Assembly (NCBI RefSeq): GCF_900104585.1
Contig: NZ_FNVX01000004.1
Span: 248,001 to 312,000, forward strand
Length of the DNA: 64,000 nucleotides
Direction: 5' to 3'
Source of the DNA: Bacteroides ihuae
GTDB taxonomy: Bacteria; Bacteroidota; Bacteroidia; Bacteroidales; Bacteroidaceae
Positions 19,364-28,592 of the stretch are shown in pieces. The position numbers and the translations under genes are program-made. The first letter of the stretch is position 1; every line of letters starts with the position of its first letter. Under the pieces are notes generated by a model. The model had not been told where the DNA came from and did no database searches. It saw only the letters and a list, made by a program, of their open reading frames with translations.

Positions 19364-19425
19364 AACTATACTTAAGAGGGTATTGTTCTATAGTTATGTA
19401 GTTCAGAGATGAACTAAGTATAGTT
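19364..19425. repeat. nested inverted repeats before the outer-membrane barrel gene
   Basis: An 11-bp perfect inverted repeat, AACTATACTTA (19364-19374) and TAAGTATAGTT (19415-19425), encloses a second one, TAGTTC (19399-19404) and GAACTA (19411-19416). The motif AACTATA/TATAGTT recurs in between. The element ends 55 bp before the start of the barrel gene. It could be an operator or form a hairpin in the 5' region. Confidence 0.5.
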
Positions 19426-19480
19426 GAATAGACAGCAGCTAATTAAAGTATTTACCAAACAAAATTAACATCAAAAAAAG

Positions 19481-19981
19481 ATGAAAAAATTAGTATTATC
19501 CGTAGCATTAATGTTAGCTATGTCGATCGCTCATGCGCAAAACTCTCTACCAAAGGGAGATACCCAATTTAATGTAGGAGTAGGACTTTCAGATTATGGA
19601 GTACCTGTTTATATCGGACTAGATCACGCCGTTAGTCGTGATATTACTCTTGGTGGAGAACTTTCATACAGAAATTATGATGATAGATGGAATAACGATG
19701 ATTATCATCGTCACGTCTGGGGAATTTCAGGAAATGCAAATTATCATTTCAACAATTTATTAGAGATTCCTCGGAACTGGGATTTTTATGCAGGCCTTAA
19801 CCTTGGATTCTATTCTTGGAATTCACCCGATGGCTATCACGGTGATCATACTTCGGGTTTGGGATTAGGAGCGCAAGTAGGCGGTCGCTACTTCTTCAAC
19901 GATAAAATAGGTATCAATCTTGAATTAGGCGGACAGACAGAATTTTCCGGTGGTAAGATAGGCCTTACTATTAAACTATAA
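19481..19981 (+). CDS. small outer-membrane beta-barrel protein
   Basis: 166 residues with a signal peptide (MKKLVLSVALMLAMSIAHAQ). The mature part alternates hydrophobic and polar residues in eight or so strands (FNVGVGLSDYG, ITLGGELSYRNYDD, WGISGNANYHFN, WDFYAGLNLGFYSW, INLELGGQTEF) and ends in IGLTIKL, a barrel-type end with a C-terminal hydrophobic residue. This is the pattern of OmpA/OmpX-like eight-stranded barrels. No ligand can be named. It is followed by a strong terminator. Confidence 0.8.
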   Translation: MKKLVLSVALMLAMSIAHAQNSLPKGDTQFNVGVGLSDYGVPVYIGLDHAVSRDITLGGELSYRNYDDRWNNDDYHRHVWGISGNANYHFNNLLEIPRNWDFYAGLNLGFYSWNSPDGYHGDHTSGLGLGAQVGGRYFFNDKIGINLELGGQTEFSGGKIGLTIKL

Positions 19982-20007
19982 AATTAGGGAGACGTAATTT
20001 TCAATAT

Positions 20008-20046
20008 AAAAAAGAGTGTCGCTTTAAGGAAGTAACACTCTTTTTT
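20008..20046 (+). terminator. terminator of the barrel gene
   Basis: AAAAAAGAGTGT (20008-20019) pairs with ACACTCTTTTTT (20035-20046), a 15-base loop between. The U-tract is present on both strands, so it can also stop transcripts coming from the right. Confidence 0.85.
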
Positions 20047-20074
20047 ATTAATTATTCAAGCATAGAGAAACATT

Positions 20075-20272
20075 CTACTCTGTAAAATAGGTATAAGAGA
20101 AATTTTCAATAGATCCAGCATAATCTTTAATTTCCTTCTGAATACAGCCGTTTTTATCATATTCAAAAGAATAAGAAGCAGCTACACTGGAATAATCCCA
20201 ACCACTTGTTTGATGACAATAGGCCGAAGCATTACCGAATAATCCTGTTTCAACCAGCCAATGACTGATACC
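20075..20272 (-). pseudogene. C-terminal scrap of a secreted DUF4595-like protein
   Basis: The frame ends in SFEYDKNGCIQKEI and then ENFSYTYFTE. The run Y-x-F-E-Y-D-x-x-G-x-I-x-K followed by Y-x-Y is what I associate with DUF4595-type Bacteroides lipoproteins. Upstream of about 20272 the frame becomes antisense to a LacI fragment, so the N-terminal part has been lost at a junction. The family call is tentative. Confidence 0.4.
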
Positions 20273-20301
20273 GGCCCTTTCGGAATAAACACAATGGGTA
20301 T

Positions 20302-20796
20302 TCCCTACATAGAAGAATCTTGTGCATACAGGGACCTGAAATTTCAATAACCTCCCAGGAACGTGTCCGTGGTTGTAAAAATGCGGTAAATGAATTGGGA
20401 GACCCGAATCTTTTAGCCATCAGAGGGAACGACTTCTCCATACAGAACGGATATATTGAGACCAAATTAGCAGCGACGCAGGAAGTTAGACCTACCGCCA
20501 TATTTGCCTTAAGCAGCACGATCTTATTGGGAACTATAAAAGCATTAAATGAACACAACATCCATGTGCCTGAGGACATATCGCTAATTTCGTTTGATGA
20601 TAATCTATACCTCGATTATCTAAACCCTCCGATTACTCGTGTTGCCCAACCGCTTACCAATATCGGTGTGATTGCAGTCAAAATGTTAATGCATAAAATT
20701 GTTGAGAAAACAGATCTAAACACAGAGATACTTCTACAACCTACAATTATAAAACGTGAGTCAATAAGAGTAATATCATCCAATGAAGCGCAATAG
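20302..20796 (+). pseudogene. C-terminal half of a LacI family regulator
   Basis: About 160 residues match the second half of a LacI/GalR ligand-binding domain: IQGPEISITSQERVRGCKNA, then PTAIFALSSTILLGTIKAL, VPEDISLISFDD and PPITRVAQPLTNIGVIAV. The DNA-binding HTH and the first half of the sugar-binding domain are missing, and the frame begins at a junction with the fragment on the other strand. It cannot act as a repressor. The right-hand 270 bp contain nothing I can read. Confidence 0.75.
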
Positions 20797-21066
20797 AAAC
20801 TATGCGTATCGATATTTTCTCAATCTCAATTAGTGAGCGGGACGAATATTAGAAAAACAAGATATTGTGATACAACAAACATAGACTATTTTAAGATAAG
20901 AAGAATCGTGGAATTAAGAATAATCTACCGGAAATCACGAAAGAACAATATTTACATTATAACATTCAAAAGCGATGAATGATTATAAGTATCCACCAAT
21001 ATTGCATGAATCTAGCGAGCGATTCAGAGAATTAGCTTTGCCAAGACTTTAGATGGTTACATCACC

Positions 21067-21310
21067 TAACTCCGCTCATTCGCAACAAACTTATTCACAA
21101 TAAGTGCCAATGCACCATCTGATGTCACATTGCAAGCCGTACCAAAGCTATCCTGTAAAGCGAAGATTGTGATCAACAAGGCTATTCCTGCTTCATCAAA
21201 CCCCAATACAGAAACCACAATGCCAAGAGAAGCTAACACCGTACCTACCTCCGGGAACGCCGAGAGCTCCTATAGCAAAAATGCCCAAAAAAGGATTGGA
21301 TTGAAGATGC
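21067..21310 (-). pseudogene. C-terminal scrap of a dicarboxylate/amino-acid:cation symporter
   Basis: Reading the minus strand, PFLGIFAIGALGVPGG is followed, after a frameshift, by TVLASLGIVVSVLGFDEAG and then DSFGTACNVTSDGALALIV. This is the end of a DAACS (GltP/SstT-type) symporter. The frameshift sits at GGAGGTAGGTACGG, where a 4-bp AGGT appears to be duplicated. The N-terminal three quarters are gone; the fragment begins right after the glycosidase stop. Confidence 0.75.
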
Positions 21311-21313
21311 CTT

Positions 21314-22987
21314 TTAATATTTAAAAAGTTTAATTTTAAGTATGCTAATATCGTTAAGATAAACATCTGAGACTATATCATAGGGATTTGGTGGTAGTTT
21401 TATTCCAAACTCATCTCCATTTATAGTCCTCTTTTTTACCCATTTCCCAGCAACAAGCTTCCCTTCTTCAACGGAGAGGAGCTGAGCATTTGGTTTGCTG
21501 GAATCAGCAGACTCATACCCAACATAACAAGCATTTCCGGATACAATAAATTCATCTTTAGAAATCTGAATTATCAACCCATATCCTTTAATAAGTGAAT
21601 TCTTTTGTAAGTTATAGTTAGGCTTAAAAATAAAGTCTCCAAGTTGAAAAGATGCCGGTGATACACTATCGCCTTCCATAAAACCGTTTATTTTATCTTC
21701 AACTTGGGCTTTGGTGATTAATGGCCTCAGATTATCAAGTACTTCATATGCTTTCTTTATGGAATGGTTGCTATGATAAGTAGGATGATCAATACCAAAT
21801 GGTGAAAAACCTATTGCTTTGAAATGTCCGAAACAAAAAAATGCTTTGGGAGCAGCACTTATGGTATCGTTCCACCAAATAGCGCAGGCTTCAGGTACAA
21901 GCAAAGGATTTTTGTTGTGTACAAAATTTGCAGCCGATAATCCGAATTTTGGTGAATAATTATCGTTGGCAAGAATATCGATAGCAGGAGCACCAGCCTG
22001 CCAAATATCAAGCATGAGGTAATTGGGGCCTCCACTTGGCCAAACACCTGGTATGAGATTGCCTCCCGAGGCATCCCAAGCATTTACGAATGTTGGTATA
22101 TTATAAATAGCTTTACCTGCCTTTGCTAGTTGATTTATATATTTAGCGTAATTCCATGCCATAAATATTTCATCGGTATTTGGCAATTTTCCAAAAACCT
22201 CTTCCCAGCTACCCTGTTTTTTTGAACCATTATTTACATATGGCTCACGGATGTTTGGTTTTAATTTATTAAGATTATTATTAATGTATGTAATCAATTC
22301 ACCTGGAACTTGTTGTTCAAAACGTTTAGTAGCTTCAGGTGAAAAATCCCTACTACTTCCCAACAAACCAACCTCATTCTCAATTTGCACCATTAACACG
22401 GTTCCATCCTTATCAACCTGAGCAATTCGTTCCATTAACCTTTTATATGCCTTCAAATCGGCATTCAAACAATTGCTATTCAAATTGGAAATGGTGGTAG
22501 AAATTCTCTTGTCTTTATAAAGCATGCGTGGGAAACGTTTCATATCGGTTTTAACCCAATTGGGTGTATAATGCGATTCGCCATTTTTCCAACTTCCAAA
22601 CCACAGAATAACCAGTTTCAGGTTATTATCGTGTGCACTTTTTATGTGACTATCGATAAGTGAGTAATCAAAAACACCTTCTTCCGGTTCAAATTGCTGC
22701 CAGTTTATAGGCAAAAAAACCGTATTAACATTAAGTGAGCAAACGTGTGCCCAAATATCTTTCATATGCTCAATGCTCGAGGCTGAAGAATTTAATAATT
22801 CAGCACCGATAATTAGAAATGGTTCATTGTTTACATACAATTGTTTAACCCCGTTAGTTTCTCTAATTATTGGCAAAGCTAAATTATTAGTTAAGTCATC
22901 CCGCTTTGAAGTATTATTAGCATTACTATTTGCTGTTAATAAAGCCAACAATAGCGTAAAGACTATAGACAATTGAATTCTTTTCAT
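21314..22987 (-). CDS. GH35/DUF5597-like beta-galactosidase
   Basis: Start at ATG 22987, which opens a signal peptide (MKRIQLSIVFTLLLALLTAN). About 557 residues. The (beta/alpha)8 barrel signature is clear: NEPFLIIGAELLNSS, NVNTVFLPINWQQFEPEEGVFDY, LKLVILWFGSWKNG and VLMVQIENEVGLLG, the last with the acid/base Glu of clan GH-A. A second Glu, in LVPEAC, is a good nucleophile candidate. A beta-rich C-terminal part follows (DUF5597 type). It probably removes beta-galactosyl or related residues in the periplasm; the substrate is unknown. No SusCD pair is nearby, which is unusual. Confidence 0.8.
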   Translation of the reverse strand: MKRIQLSIVFTLLLALLTANSNANNTSKRDDLTNNLALPIIRETNGVKQLYVNNEPFLIIGAELLNSSASSIEHMKDIWAHVCSLNVNTVFLPINWQQFEPEEGVFDYSLIDSHIKSAHDNNLKLVILWFGSWKNGESHYTPNWVKTDMKRFPRMLYKDKRISTTISNLNSNCLNADLKAYKRLMERIAQVDKDGTVLMVQIENEVGLLGSSRDFSPEATKRFEQQVPGELITYINNNLNKLKPNIREPYVNNGSKKQGSWEEVFGKLPNTDEIFMAWNYAKYINQLAKAGKAIYNIPTFVNAWDASGGNLIPGVWPSGGPNYLMLDIWQAGAPAIDILANDNYSPKFGLSAANFVHNKNPLLVPEACAIWWNDTISAAPKAFFCFGHFKAIGFSPFGIDHPTYHSNHSIKKAYEVLDNLRPLITKAQVEDKINGFMEGDSVSPASFQLGDFIFKPNYNLQKNSLIKGYGLIIQISKDEFIVSGNACYVGYESADSSKPNAQLLSVEEGKLVAGKWVKKRTINGDEFGIKLPPNPYDIVSDVYLNDISILKIKLFKY

Positions 22988-23343
22988 AATAATTAGTTCT
23001 AAATTCATACAATACAAGCTTAAAGTAAGGAAAATCTTGTATATACTGCTATCCGCATACCGGCCGCCTTCAAACGTCCATTACTTTGGCTTGTATTCTT
23101 GAAAATGTTGCCGTAAAATTATTGAAGTTTTTTTGGTAAACAAGGTGTATCGGTCTTTTTTTTCTTTACTTTGTTGAATTCTTATCAGCATAGGTTCATT
23201 ATGAGTGCTTTATGTTTAAAGAAAGTTATTATACAGGCTATTAGGTACTGATAATCAATAATAGTTTCTTTTTAGTTACTAAGATACAAAAAAGTAAGTA
23301 CTTGGCAAAAGCATATGAACAAACTAACTTTGCAGGAAAAAAT
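22988..23343. other. divergent spacer without a gene
   Basis: The 356 bp between the divergent glycosidase and MBL genes contain no convincing coding frame. The sequence is AT-rich and should hold both promoters. TAGTTACTAAG close to the MBL start and several TTTG boxes are present, but no box pair is well spaced enough to call. Confidence 0.4.
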
Positions 23344-24339
23344 ATGAAACGGAGAACTGCCATAAAATTAGGTGCTTTGTTAAGCGGTGCTTTAGCAATT
23401 CCGACTTTGATGAGTAATACCCTTCCACCGACCGAGACAAATAAGAAACAGCCAAATTGTGGCTACGTTAAGATTAATGGGGATAAATTTGAACTTTACA
23501 TTTTTTCAGATGGACATATGTTATTGGAAAATCCGCAACCCATCTTCGCACCCCAAATTAATTCTACCACCTTCACTACAGAATTGAAGAGACTATATCT
23601 TGGAAACAAAGGGATTGACTTAGCCATTAATATTATGGTTATCAAGATAAACAACAAAACCATATTGATAGACTCTGGAATGGGCAATCATTTTGGTGAA
23701 AGTCAGGGTTGGCTACTTGAAAATTTACAGAATGCAGGGATCAATGCGAATAGTATCACAGATATTTTGATTACCCATGCTCATCGAGATCATATTGGTG
23801 GACTTATTACCAAAAGCAATACAATTGTATATCCTAATGCGCAATATCATATAGCAAAAGCAGAATACGAATTTTGGACGTCTGAAAATCCTGATTTTTC
23901 AAAAAGCAAACTGACTGACGAACAGAAAAAAGGAACAATCGCATTCCCTCAGAAAATTCTAAATATTATAAAAGAAAAACTGAACACATTTACCCCTGGA
24001 GATACCCTGTTCTCTTTCATAAATACAGAGCTGGCAGAAGGCCATACGCCAGGTCATACTATTTTCACTATTTCATCCGAAGGAAAATCAATCAAAAATA
24101 TAGTAGATACATTTCATTCACCTTTACTGATTACCAATCCTGAATGGGGTATAGAATTTGATATTAATTTTGAACAAGGTATTAAGACAAGAATGCAGAT
24201 TTTGGAAGATTGCTATATCAACAAACGATTGGTTATGTCTTCTCATTTGCCGTGGCCAGGATTAGGTTACATTGATAAAAGAGAAAAATATTATTGGGTT
24301 CCGTTATATTATTCCACACCGACTGAAATTAAATTGTAA
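23344..24339 (+). CDS. MBL-fold metallohydrolase with twin-arginine-like signal
   Basis: The start is set at ATG 23344, opening MKRRTAIKLGALLSGALAIP, a short n-region with paired Arg and a hydrophobic core, so Tat export is possible. The metallo-beta-lactamase motif THAHRDHIGGL gives H-x-H-x-D-H. Further metal ligands are likely in EGHTPGHT and SSHLPWPG. At about 331 residues it is like lactonase-type MBL hydrolases (AHL lactonase, quinolone-degrading). The true substrate is unknown. It lies divergent from the glycosidase and upstream of a Crp/Fnr regulator. Confidence 0.8.
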   Translation: MKRRTAIKLGALLSGALAIPTLMSNTLPPTETNKKQPNCGYVKINGDKFELYIFSDGHMLLENPQPIFAPQINSTTFTTELKRLYLGNKGIDLAINIMVIKINNKTILIDSGMGNHFGESQGWLLENLQNAGINANSITDILITHAHRDHIGGLITKSNTIVYPNAQYHIAKAEYEFWTSENPDFSKSKLTDEQKKGTIAFPQKILNIIKEKLNTFTPGDTLFSFINTELAEGHTPGHTIFTISSEGKSIKNIVDTFHSPLLITNPEWGIEFDINFEQGIKTRMQILEDCYINKRLVMSSHLPWPGLGYIDKREKYYWVPLYYSTPTEIKL

Positions 24340-24559
24340 AGCATAAATATGATGTTGGTAAAGATAGCCAATCGTACGCAAAATTGGTTCTCAAAGGCTG
24401 AATAGCCATAAAACATTGTTCCGACGCACATTTAATTCTATAAAGTTTGCTACTTTTATAGCCCGTATTGAAATAGAACAATCAGATTCTTGAATCTGTT
24501 CCGTTGTGTTAGTTTACGTTGCTTACTCTGTAACGACAGTCAATAATATAGAATGAACG

Positions 24560-25132
24560 ATGGATGACTTAGCATTATTTAGAAACATCATTGAACAACA
24601 AGTTAATTTTTCGGATTCAGAAGTCGAAACAATCGTTGAAACGCTAAAACATAAAAGTTATAAAGCAAACACCCTCCTATTGGGTAATGGAGAAGTTTGT
24701 AAACACATTTATTTTATTCTTAAAGGCTGTGTACGCACTTATTATATTTCATCCAAAGGTGATGAGAGAACGAGATACATCTCTTTTGAAGGCCAAATAA
24801 ATACAGTCTTCACTAGCTTTGTAGCACAAAGTCCCAGCTCTGAATTGATTGAAACCCTTGAAGATTCAGAAGTATTAGTCATGGGTTATCATGATTTTTA
24901 CAGCTTGGTGCATCAAATACCCGCATGGGAAACTTTCTTCCGAAAGACCCTGGAGGATGCTTTTATCTATCAAAATATAAAGATAGAAAGCCTGATGACC
25001 CTCTCAGCCGGTGAGCGATACCAAATGGTACTGGCACAGACTCCCCATTATTTACAGCGGCTGTCCAATCGAATTTTATCTACTTATCTCAACATTTCAC
25101 AAGAAACTCTTAGCCGTTTGAAGTCAAAATAA
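24560..25132 (+). CDS. Crp/Fnr family transcriptional regulator
   Basis: 190 residues, the usual size in Bacteroides. Residues about 20-115 form a cyclic-nucleotide-binding-like barrel (LLGNGEVCKHIYFILKGCVR). The C-terminal HTH is compact and ends in YLNISQETLSRLKSK, the recognition helix pattern of this subfamily. No Fe-S Cys cluster as in FNR is visible. Its neighbours are an MBL hydrolase upstream and an amidohydrolase 173 bp downstream, both plausible targets. Confidence 0.85.
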   Translation: MDDLALFRNIIEQQVNFSDSEVETIVETLKHKSYKANTLLLGNGEVCKHIYFILKGCVRTYYISSKGDERTRYISFEGQINTVFTSFVAQSPSSELIETLEDSEVLVMGYHDFYSLVHQIPAWETFFRKTLEDAFIYQNIKIESLMTLSAGERYQMVLAQTPHYLQRLSNRILSTYLNISQETLSRLKSK

Positions 25133-25305
25133 CATTTTGACCTACATCAATGCACATCATTTCATTTCAGCCTTATTTTGTGCCGAACTTTAAAAAAAAC
25201 GATTATGGCATTAAATTCAGTATGTGCAAAAATCCTGGAAACAGACTTTCACAGTTACTAAATGGATATTTGAACATGCAGAAATAATTAAATAAATATT
25301 GAACA

Positions 25306-26307
25306 ATGGAACCCATAAAAAAAATCGACGTGCACCACCATCCTTTTCCGGTGCAATATGTTAACGCCATCAAACAAGCAGGCGTTAAGAAGTCCCTCGG
25401 ATTTGATTTCCCGATATGGACACCGGAAGCTTCATTAAAAGTCATGGACAACACAGGCATAAAGATAGCGATGTTGTCAATAACAGCCCCCGGAGTTTAT
25501 TCTTCTGACCCGGAAGCCTCTTTCTCTGAAGCGCTCTCCAAAGATCTGTCCAGAATGACCAATGAAATCATTGCAGAGACCAAAGAACAATACCCCGAAC
25601 GTTTTGGCGGCTTTGCTACCATACCTATGCTGAATCCTAAGGATGCAATTGAAGAATTACATTATGCCATGGATTGCCTTAAATTGGACGGCGTTTGCCT
25701 AATGACCAATTATAACGGGATATATTTGGGAGATACCTTGTTTGACCCCTTTTTTAAGGAATTGAATAAAAGAAAAACGGTTGTTTACATCCACCCCTCT
25801 TCCTTGAGAAAACACCCCGATTCCAGTCTGCAAATCCCCGATGCTTTTATAGAAGCCCCTTTCGAATCAACCAGAGTGGCCACAAATCTCTTATTCCAAG
25901 GTACTCTTGAAAAATACCCTGACATCAAGTATATACTTTCGCATGGAGGCGGAGCCATTCCTTTCCTGGCTTGGCGTTTATCTGCAATGGCCTATAAAGG
26001 GGTGAATAAGGAACTGGCAGATGTCTTAATGAAAGAAGGAAAGCCCACTAAAGGATTGCAACTATTAAAGCAGATGTACTATGATACTGCACTTGTATCC
26101 GGAAAAGCAGCTCTAAAAGCTTTGCAGGAATTTGTCGCCCCTGAAAACATCGTGTTCGGCTCAGATTTCTATATAGCCAAAGCAGTTGCTCCCACAGTAA
26201 TAAAAAATCTGACAGAGGATGGAGAGTTCTACGGACAAGCTCTCAAAGGCATGGAATATGCCAATTGCCTAAATTTGTTTCCGCAATTCAAAAAATACTA
26301 TGAATAG
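25306..26307 (+). CDS. amidohydrolase-2 family protein
   Basis: 333 residues with the metal-dependent TIM-barrel pattern of amidohydrolase_2: KIDVHHHPFP near the start, YILSHGGGAIPF in the middle and VFGSDFYIAKAVAPT with the metal-binding Asp late in the chain. This subfamily includes decarboxylases such as ACMSD and 6-methylsalicylate decarboxylase; which reaction applies here is open. No signal peptide, so it acts in the cytoplasm. A terminator follows 36 bp after the stop. Confidence 0.82.
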   Translation: MEPIKKIDVHHHPFPVQYVNAIKQAGVKKSLGFDFPIWTPEASLKVMDNTGIKIAMLSITAPGVYSSDPEASFSEALSKDLSRMTNEIIAETKEQYPERFGGFATIPMLNPKDAIEELHYAMDCLKLDGVCLMTNYNGIYLGDTLFDPFFKELNKRKTVVYIHPSSLRKHPDSSLQIPDAFIEAPFESTRVATNLLFQGTLEKYPDIKYILSHGGGAIPFLAWRLSAMAYKGVNKELADVLMKEGKPTKGLQLLKQMYYDTALVSGKAALKALQEFVAPENIVFGSDFYIAKAVAPTVIKNLTEDGEFYGQALKGMEYANCLNLFPQFKKYYE

Positions 26308-26343
26308 AACATACTGTTAATTGATTAGAAGCTTTCTACAACC

Positions 26344-26387
26344 GGTTTGCAGGCCACCATCATAATAGTGGTTTGCAAACCTTTTTT
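26344..26387 (+). terminator. terminator after the amidohydrolase gene
   Basis: GGTTTGCAGGCCAC (26344-26357) pairs, with two mismatches, with GTGGTTTGCAAACC (26368-26381), followed by six T residues. The 198 bp to the next stop codon hold nothing recognisable. Confidence 0.8.
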
Positions 26388-26585
26388 ATATCTGATCATG
26401 AGCTGACAAGTTCCCCCTCTAAACAATGCAATATATGCCCTTTCTGACACCAATTATCGGCCGATTGATAATGAATTTCAGATTCGTGAAGCCTTGAAAA
26501 AAACGCATAGCCCGCATTGTAAGTAATGCAATGTTGATAGCCAATAATTATTGTCCCATATCATTCCGCAGTGTGGATCCATAAA

Positions 26586-28478
26586 CTACAAAACCAAACT
26601 CGAATCTATCATCCGGTACATCACAAACGCCGCAACCGGCCTCAGGAAATGTGATGCCTGTCCAACAGGATAATTGTCACAATCTGCCTTTAACTTTTCC
26701 CACTCAGTCAGAATGCGTTCCATATCGACTATTTCACCAAAGCCAGATGCTTTCATATCCGCAAAAATCCGATCCATCTCGTCACGGTGCGTATATAATC
26801 TTGCCGGAACATCGGAGCTTTGTTTTCCTTTCTTCGTGTTCAGGCGAACCATATCAGGCAGTCTGTCTTTCATCATCGTGCGCAGAACCCATTTGTTCAT
26901 TTCGCCAAAAAACAGCTCATGAGGAATAGCGAGCGCACTTTCAATAACGCGTGTATCGCCTGTCGGATCACGCAGTTCAAGGCCTGTTTCACATCCAATG
27001 GCTGATCCAGATAGAAGCCTTGAAACATTTACATCAAAAATCCGTATGGCTTGTTTCTTCGGATCTGAGTAATGGTATCTGAAAGTCGGATCGAAGTCTG
27101 ATGCCTTTATTTTTTTTGCAAGATCCAACGATTCTTCAAATGCTTTTGTGCAGTAGGATATATTGTTCCACGGCTGCTTGCCAAAAGTCATTCGCTTATA
27201 AATATGAGCAAAAGGCGTATTGCCGAAAAGGATAGGTTTTAATAGTTTCTTCTTGGCAAGACCTATTATGCCGTAACGCTTAAGAATTTCGCCTGCAGGA
27301 AGAGCATCTTCGATTCCATTCCACGAAATGGTCGAGTTGCCGAATTCGCCCATGAGCATCGTTCCATAGTTCTCCTTTGCTGCGGTTTTAAAAATGTCGA
27401 CGATCCAGTATGCATTACAAGCGCCGTGAAAAGGGACACCATACAAGCGTACTGCTTCGTTTATTCCTTCAAGAGGCGATATACCTGCAGAATTGAGAAA
27501 CGTCGGATCGATATTACCTGCGGCTTCAACGACAGTCTCAATATATGGCTGTTCATCTCCGAACTGGTGTTCCGAAAGCGTATTTGACGATGGAAATTGA
27601 GGTACATGGCTGTATGTCCTGAGACGCTGCCCCTGCTTTGCCAGTTGTTCCGCAGCAAGAACACAAACCGAACTTGAATCCATGCCGCCACTAAGCGTAG
27701 CCGCTACCGGCTTATAGGAACGCAACCTGCACGCTACCGCCTTGTTGAAACTGTCAAGAAGGTTTTCTACATAGGCTTCGAACTTCAGTCCCTCATGCAC
27801 ACGAATGTCCGCGTAATTCCAATAGCGGTGTAATTCCGCTTTTTCCCGTGTAACACGTAGCGTATGAGACGGCAGAAGATGTTTTATCCCTTTAATAAAC
27901 GATTTATCGTAATCACCGGACCAGACAACAAGCAGTCTGGCAATCATCAGCTCATCAATCTCTTTTTTGATAAACGGCAAAGGTAAAAGTCCTTTTTCGG
28001 ATGTCGAAAAAGTAAAAATATTATCGTCTGCATAATATTCAATATCGGAATAATCCCACTTGTCACGGGCAATAAAAAGCCGTTGTTCATCGGTATGAAA
28101 AGCGGCAAACGACCATTTGCCCATCAGTCTGTCCACACAATTTTCGCCCCATTTAAGGTATGCCTTGAACATCAAATCTCCGTCAGGCATTACGCCGCGT
28201 TCTCCTGCTGGAACATCCAGTGCTCCAAAAAGCTCATCGCGGTTATCAAGGCGACCTTCTGCAACGAACATAAGCTGTGCAGCTTCCACCCACTTCGGCA
28301 TAGATTCGTTCACAGCCTCCGGCGTATTATACGTTAGCATATGACCAAAGCCACAATTGCCTTGCACGGTAAAAGCCTGTTTTTCGTGTGGAAAATGTTT
28401 CATTCCCGAATACATGGTTTCAAGTTCACCAGAAACAGGCCTGCCGTCTCTGTAAAATAGTCCGAAGATAACACTCAT
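26586..28478 (-). CDS. lasso-peptide cyclase-type asparagine synthetase homologue
   Basis: 630 residues, an asparagine-synthetase-B-like protein. Residues 1-200 are the glutaminase-like domain, but residue 2 is Ser (MSVIFGLFYRDG), not the Cys nucleophile needed for glutaminase activity. Residues about 225-600 are the ATP-PP domain with LSGGMDSSSVCVL. Loss of Cys2 is typical of lasso cyclases (McjC type), which activate an Asp/Glu side chain and join it to the core N-terminus. A 40-codon precursor gene lies 114 bp upstream on the same strand, with a hairpin between. No leader peptidase or RRE gene (McjB parts) and no transporter is in the window, so the locus is incomplete. Confidence 0.75.
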   Translation of the reverse strand: MSVIFGLFYRDGRPVSGELETMYSGMKHFPHEKQAFTVQGNCGFGHMLTYNTPEAVNESMPKWVEAAQLMFVAEGRLDNRDELFGALDVPAGERGVMPDGDLMFKAYLKWGENCVDRLMGKWSFAAFHTDEQRLFIARDKWDYSDIEYYADDNIFTFSTSEKGLLPLPFIKKEIDELMIARLLVVWSGDYDKSFIKGIKHLLPSHTLRVTREKAELHRYWNYADIRVHEGLKFEAYVENLLDSFNKAVACRLRSYKPVAATLSGGMDSSSVCVLAAEQLAKQGQRLRTYSHVPQFPSSNTLSEHQFGDEQPYIETVVEAAGNIDPTFLNSAGISPLEGINEAVRLYGVPFHGACNAYWIVDIFKTAAKENYGTMLMGEFGNSTISWNGIEDALPAGEILKRYGIIGLAKKKLLKPILFGNTPFAHIYKRMTFGKQPWNNISYCTKAFEESLDLAKKIKASDFDPTFRYHYSDPKKQAIRIFDVNVSRLLSGSAIGCETGLELRDPTGDTRVIESALAIPHELFFGEMNKWVLRTMMKDRLPDMVRLNTKKGKQSSDVPARLYTHRDEMDRIFADMKASGFGEIVDMERILTEWEKLKADCDNYPVGQASHFLRPVAAFVMYRMIDSSLVL

Positions 28479-28537
28479 CTGTATAACCTCATTCCGAGCC
28501 GCTGCGCTCTATTTGATTAAATAACATAAACGAATTA

Positions 28538-28563
28538 CCGCCTCTCATAAAAATGAGAGACGG
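28538..28563 (-). other. stem-loop between precursor and cyclase genes
   Basis: CCGCCTCTCAT (28538-28548) and ATGAGAGACGG (28553-28563) form an 11-bp stem with one mismatch and an AAAA loop. On the minus strand the loop is TTTT and no T-tract follows. In RiPP operons such a hairpin often lowers read-through so that the precursor is made in excess, or stabilises the precursor message. Confidence 0.65.
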
Positions 28564-28592
28564 TGTGGTTGAACAACTATATTATTTTTATT

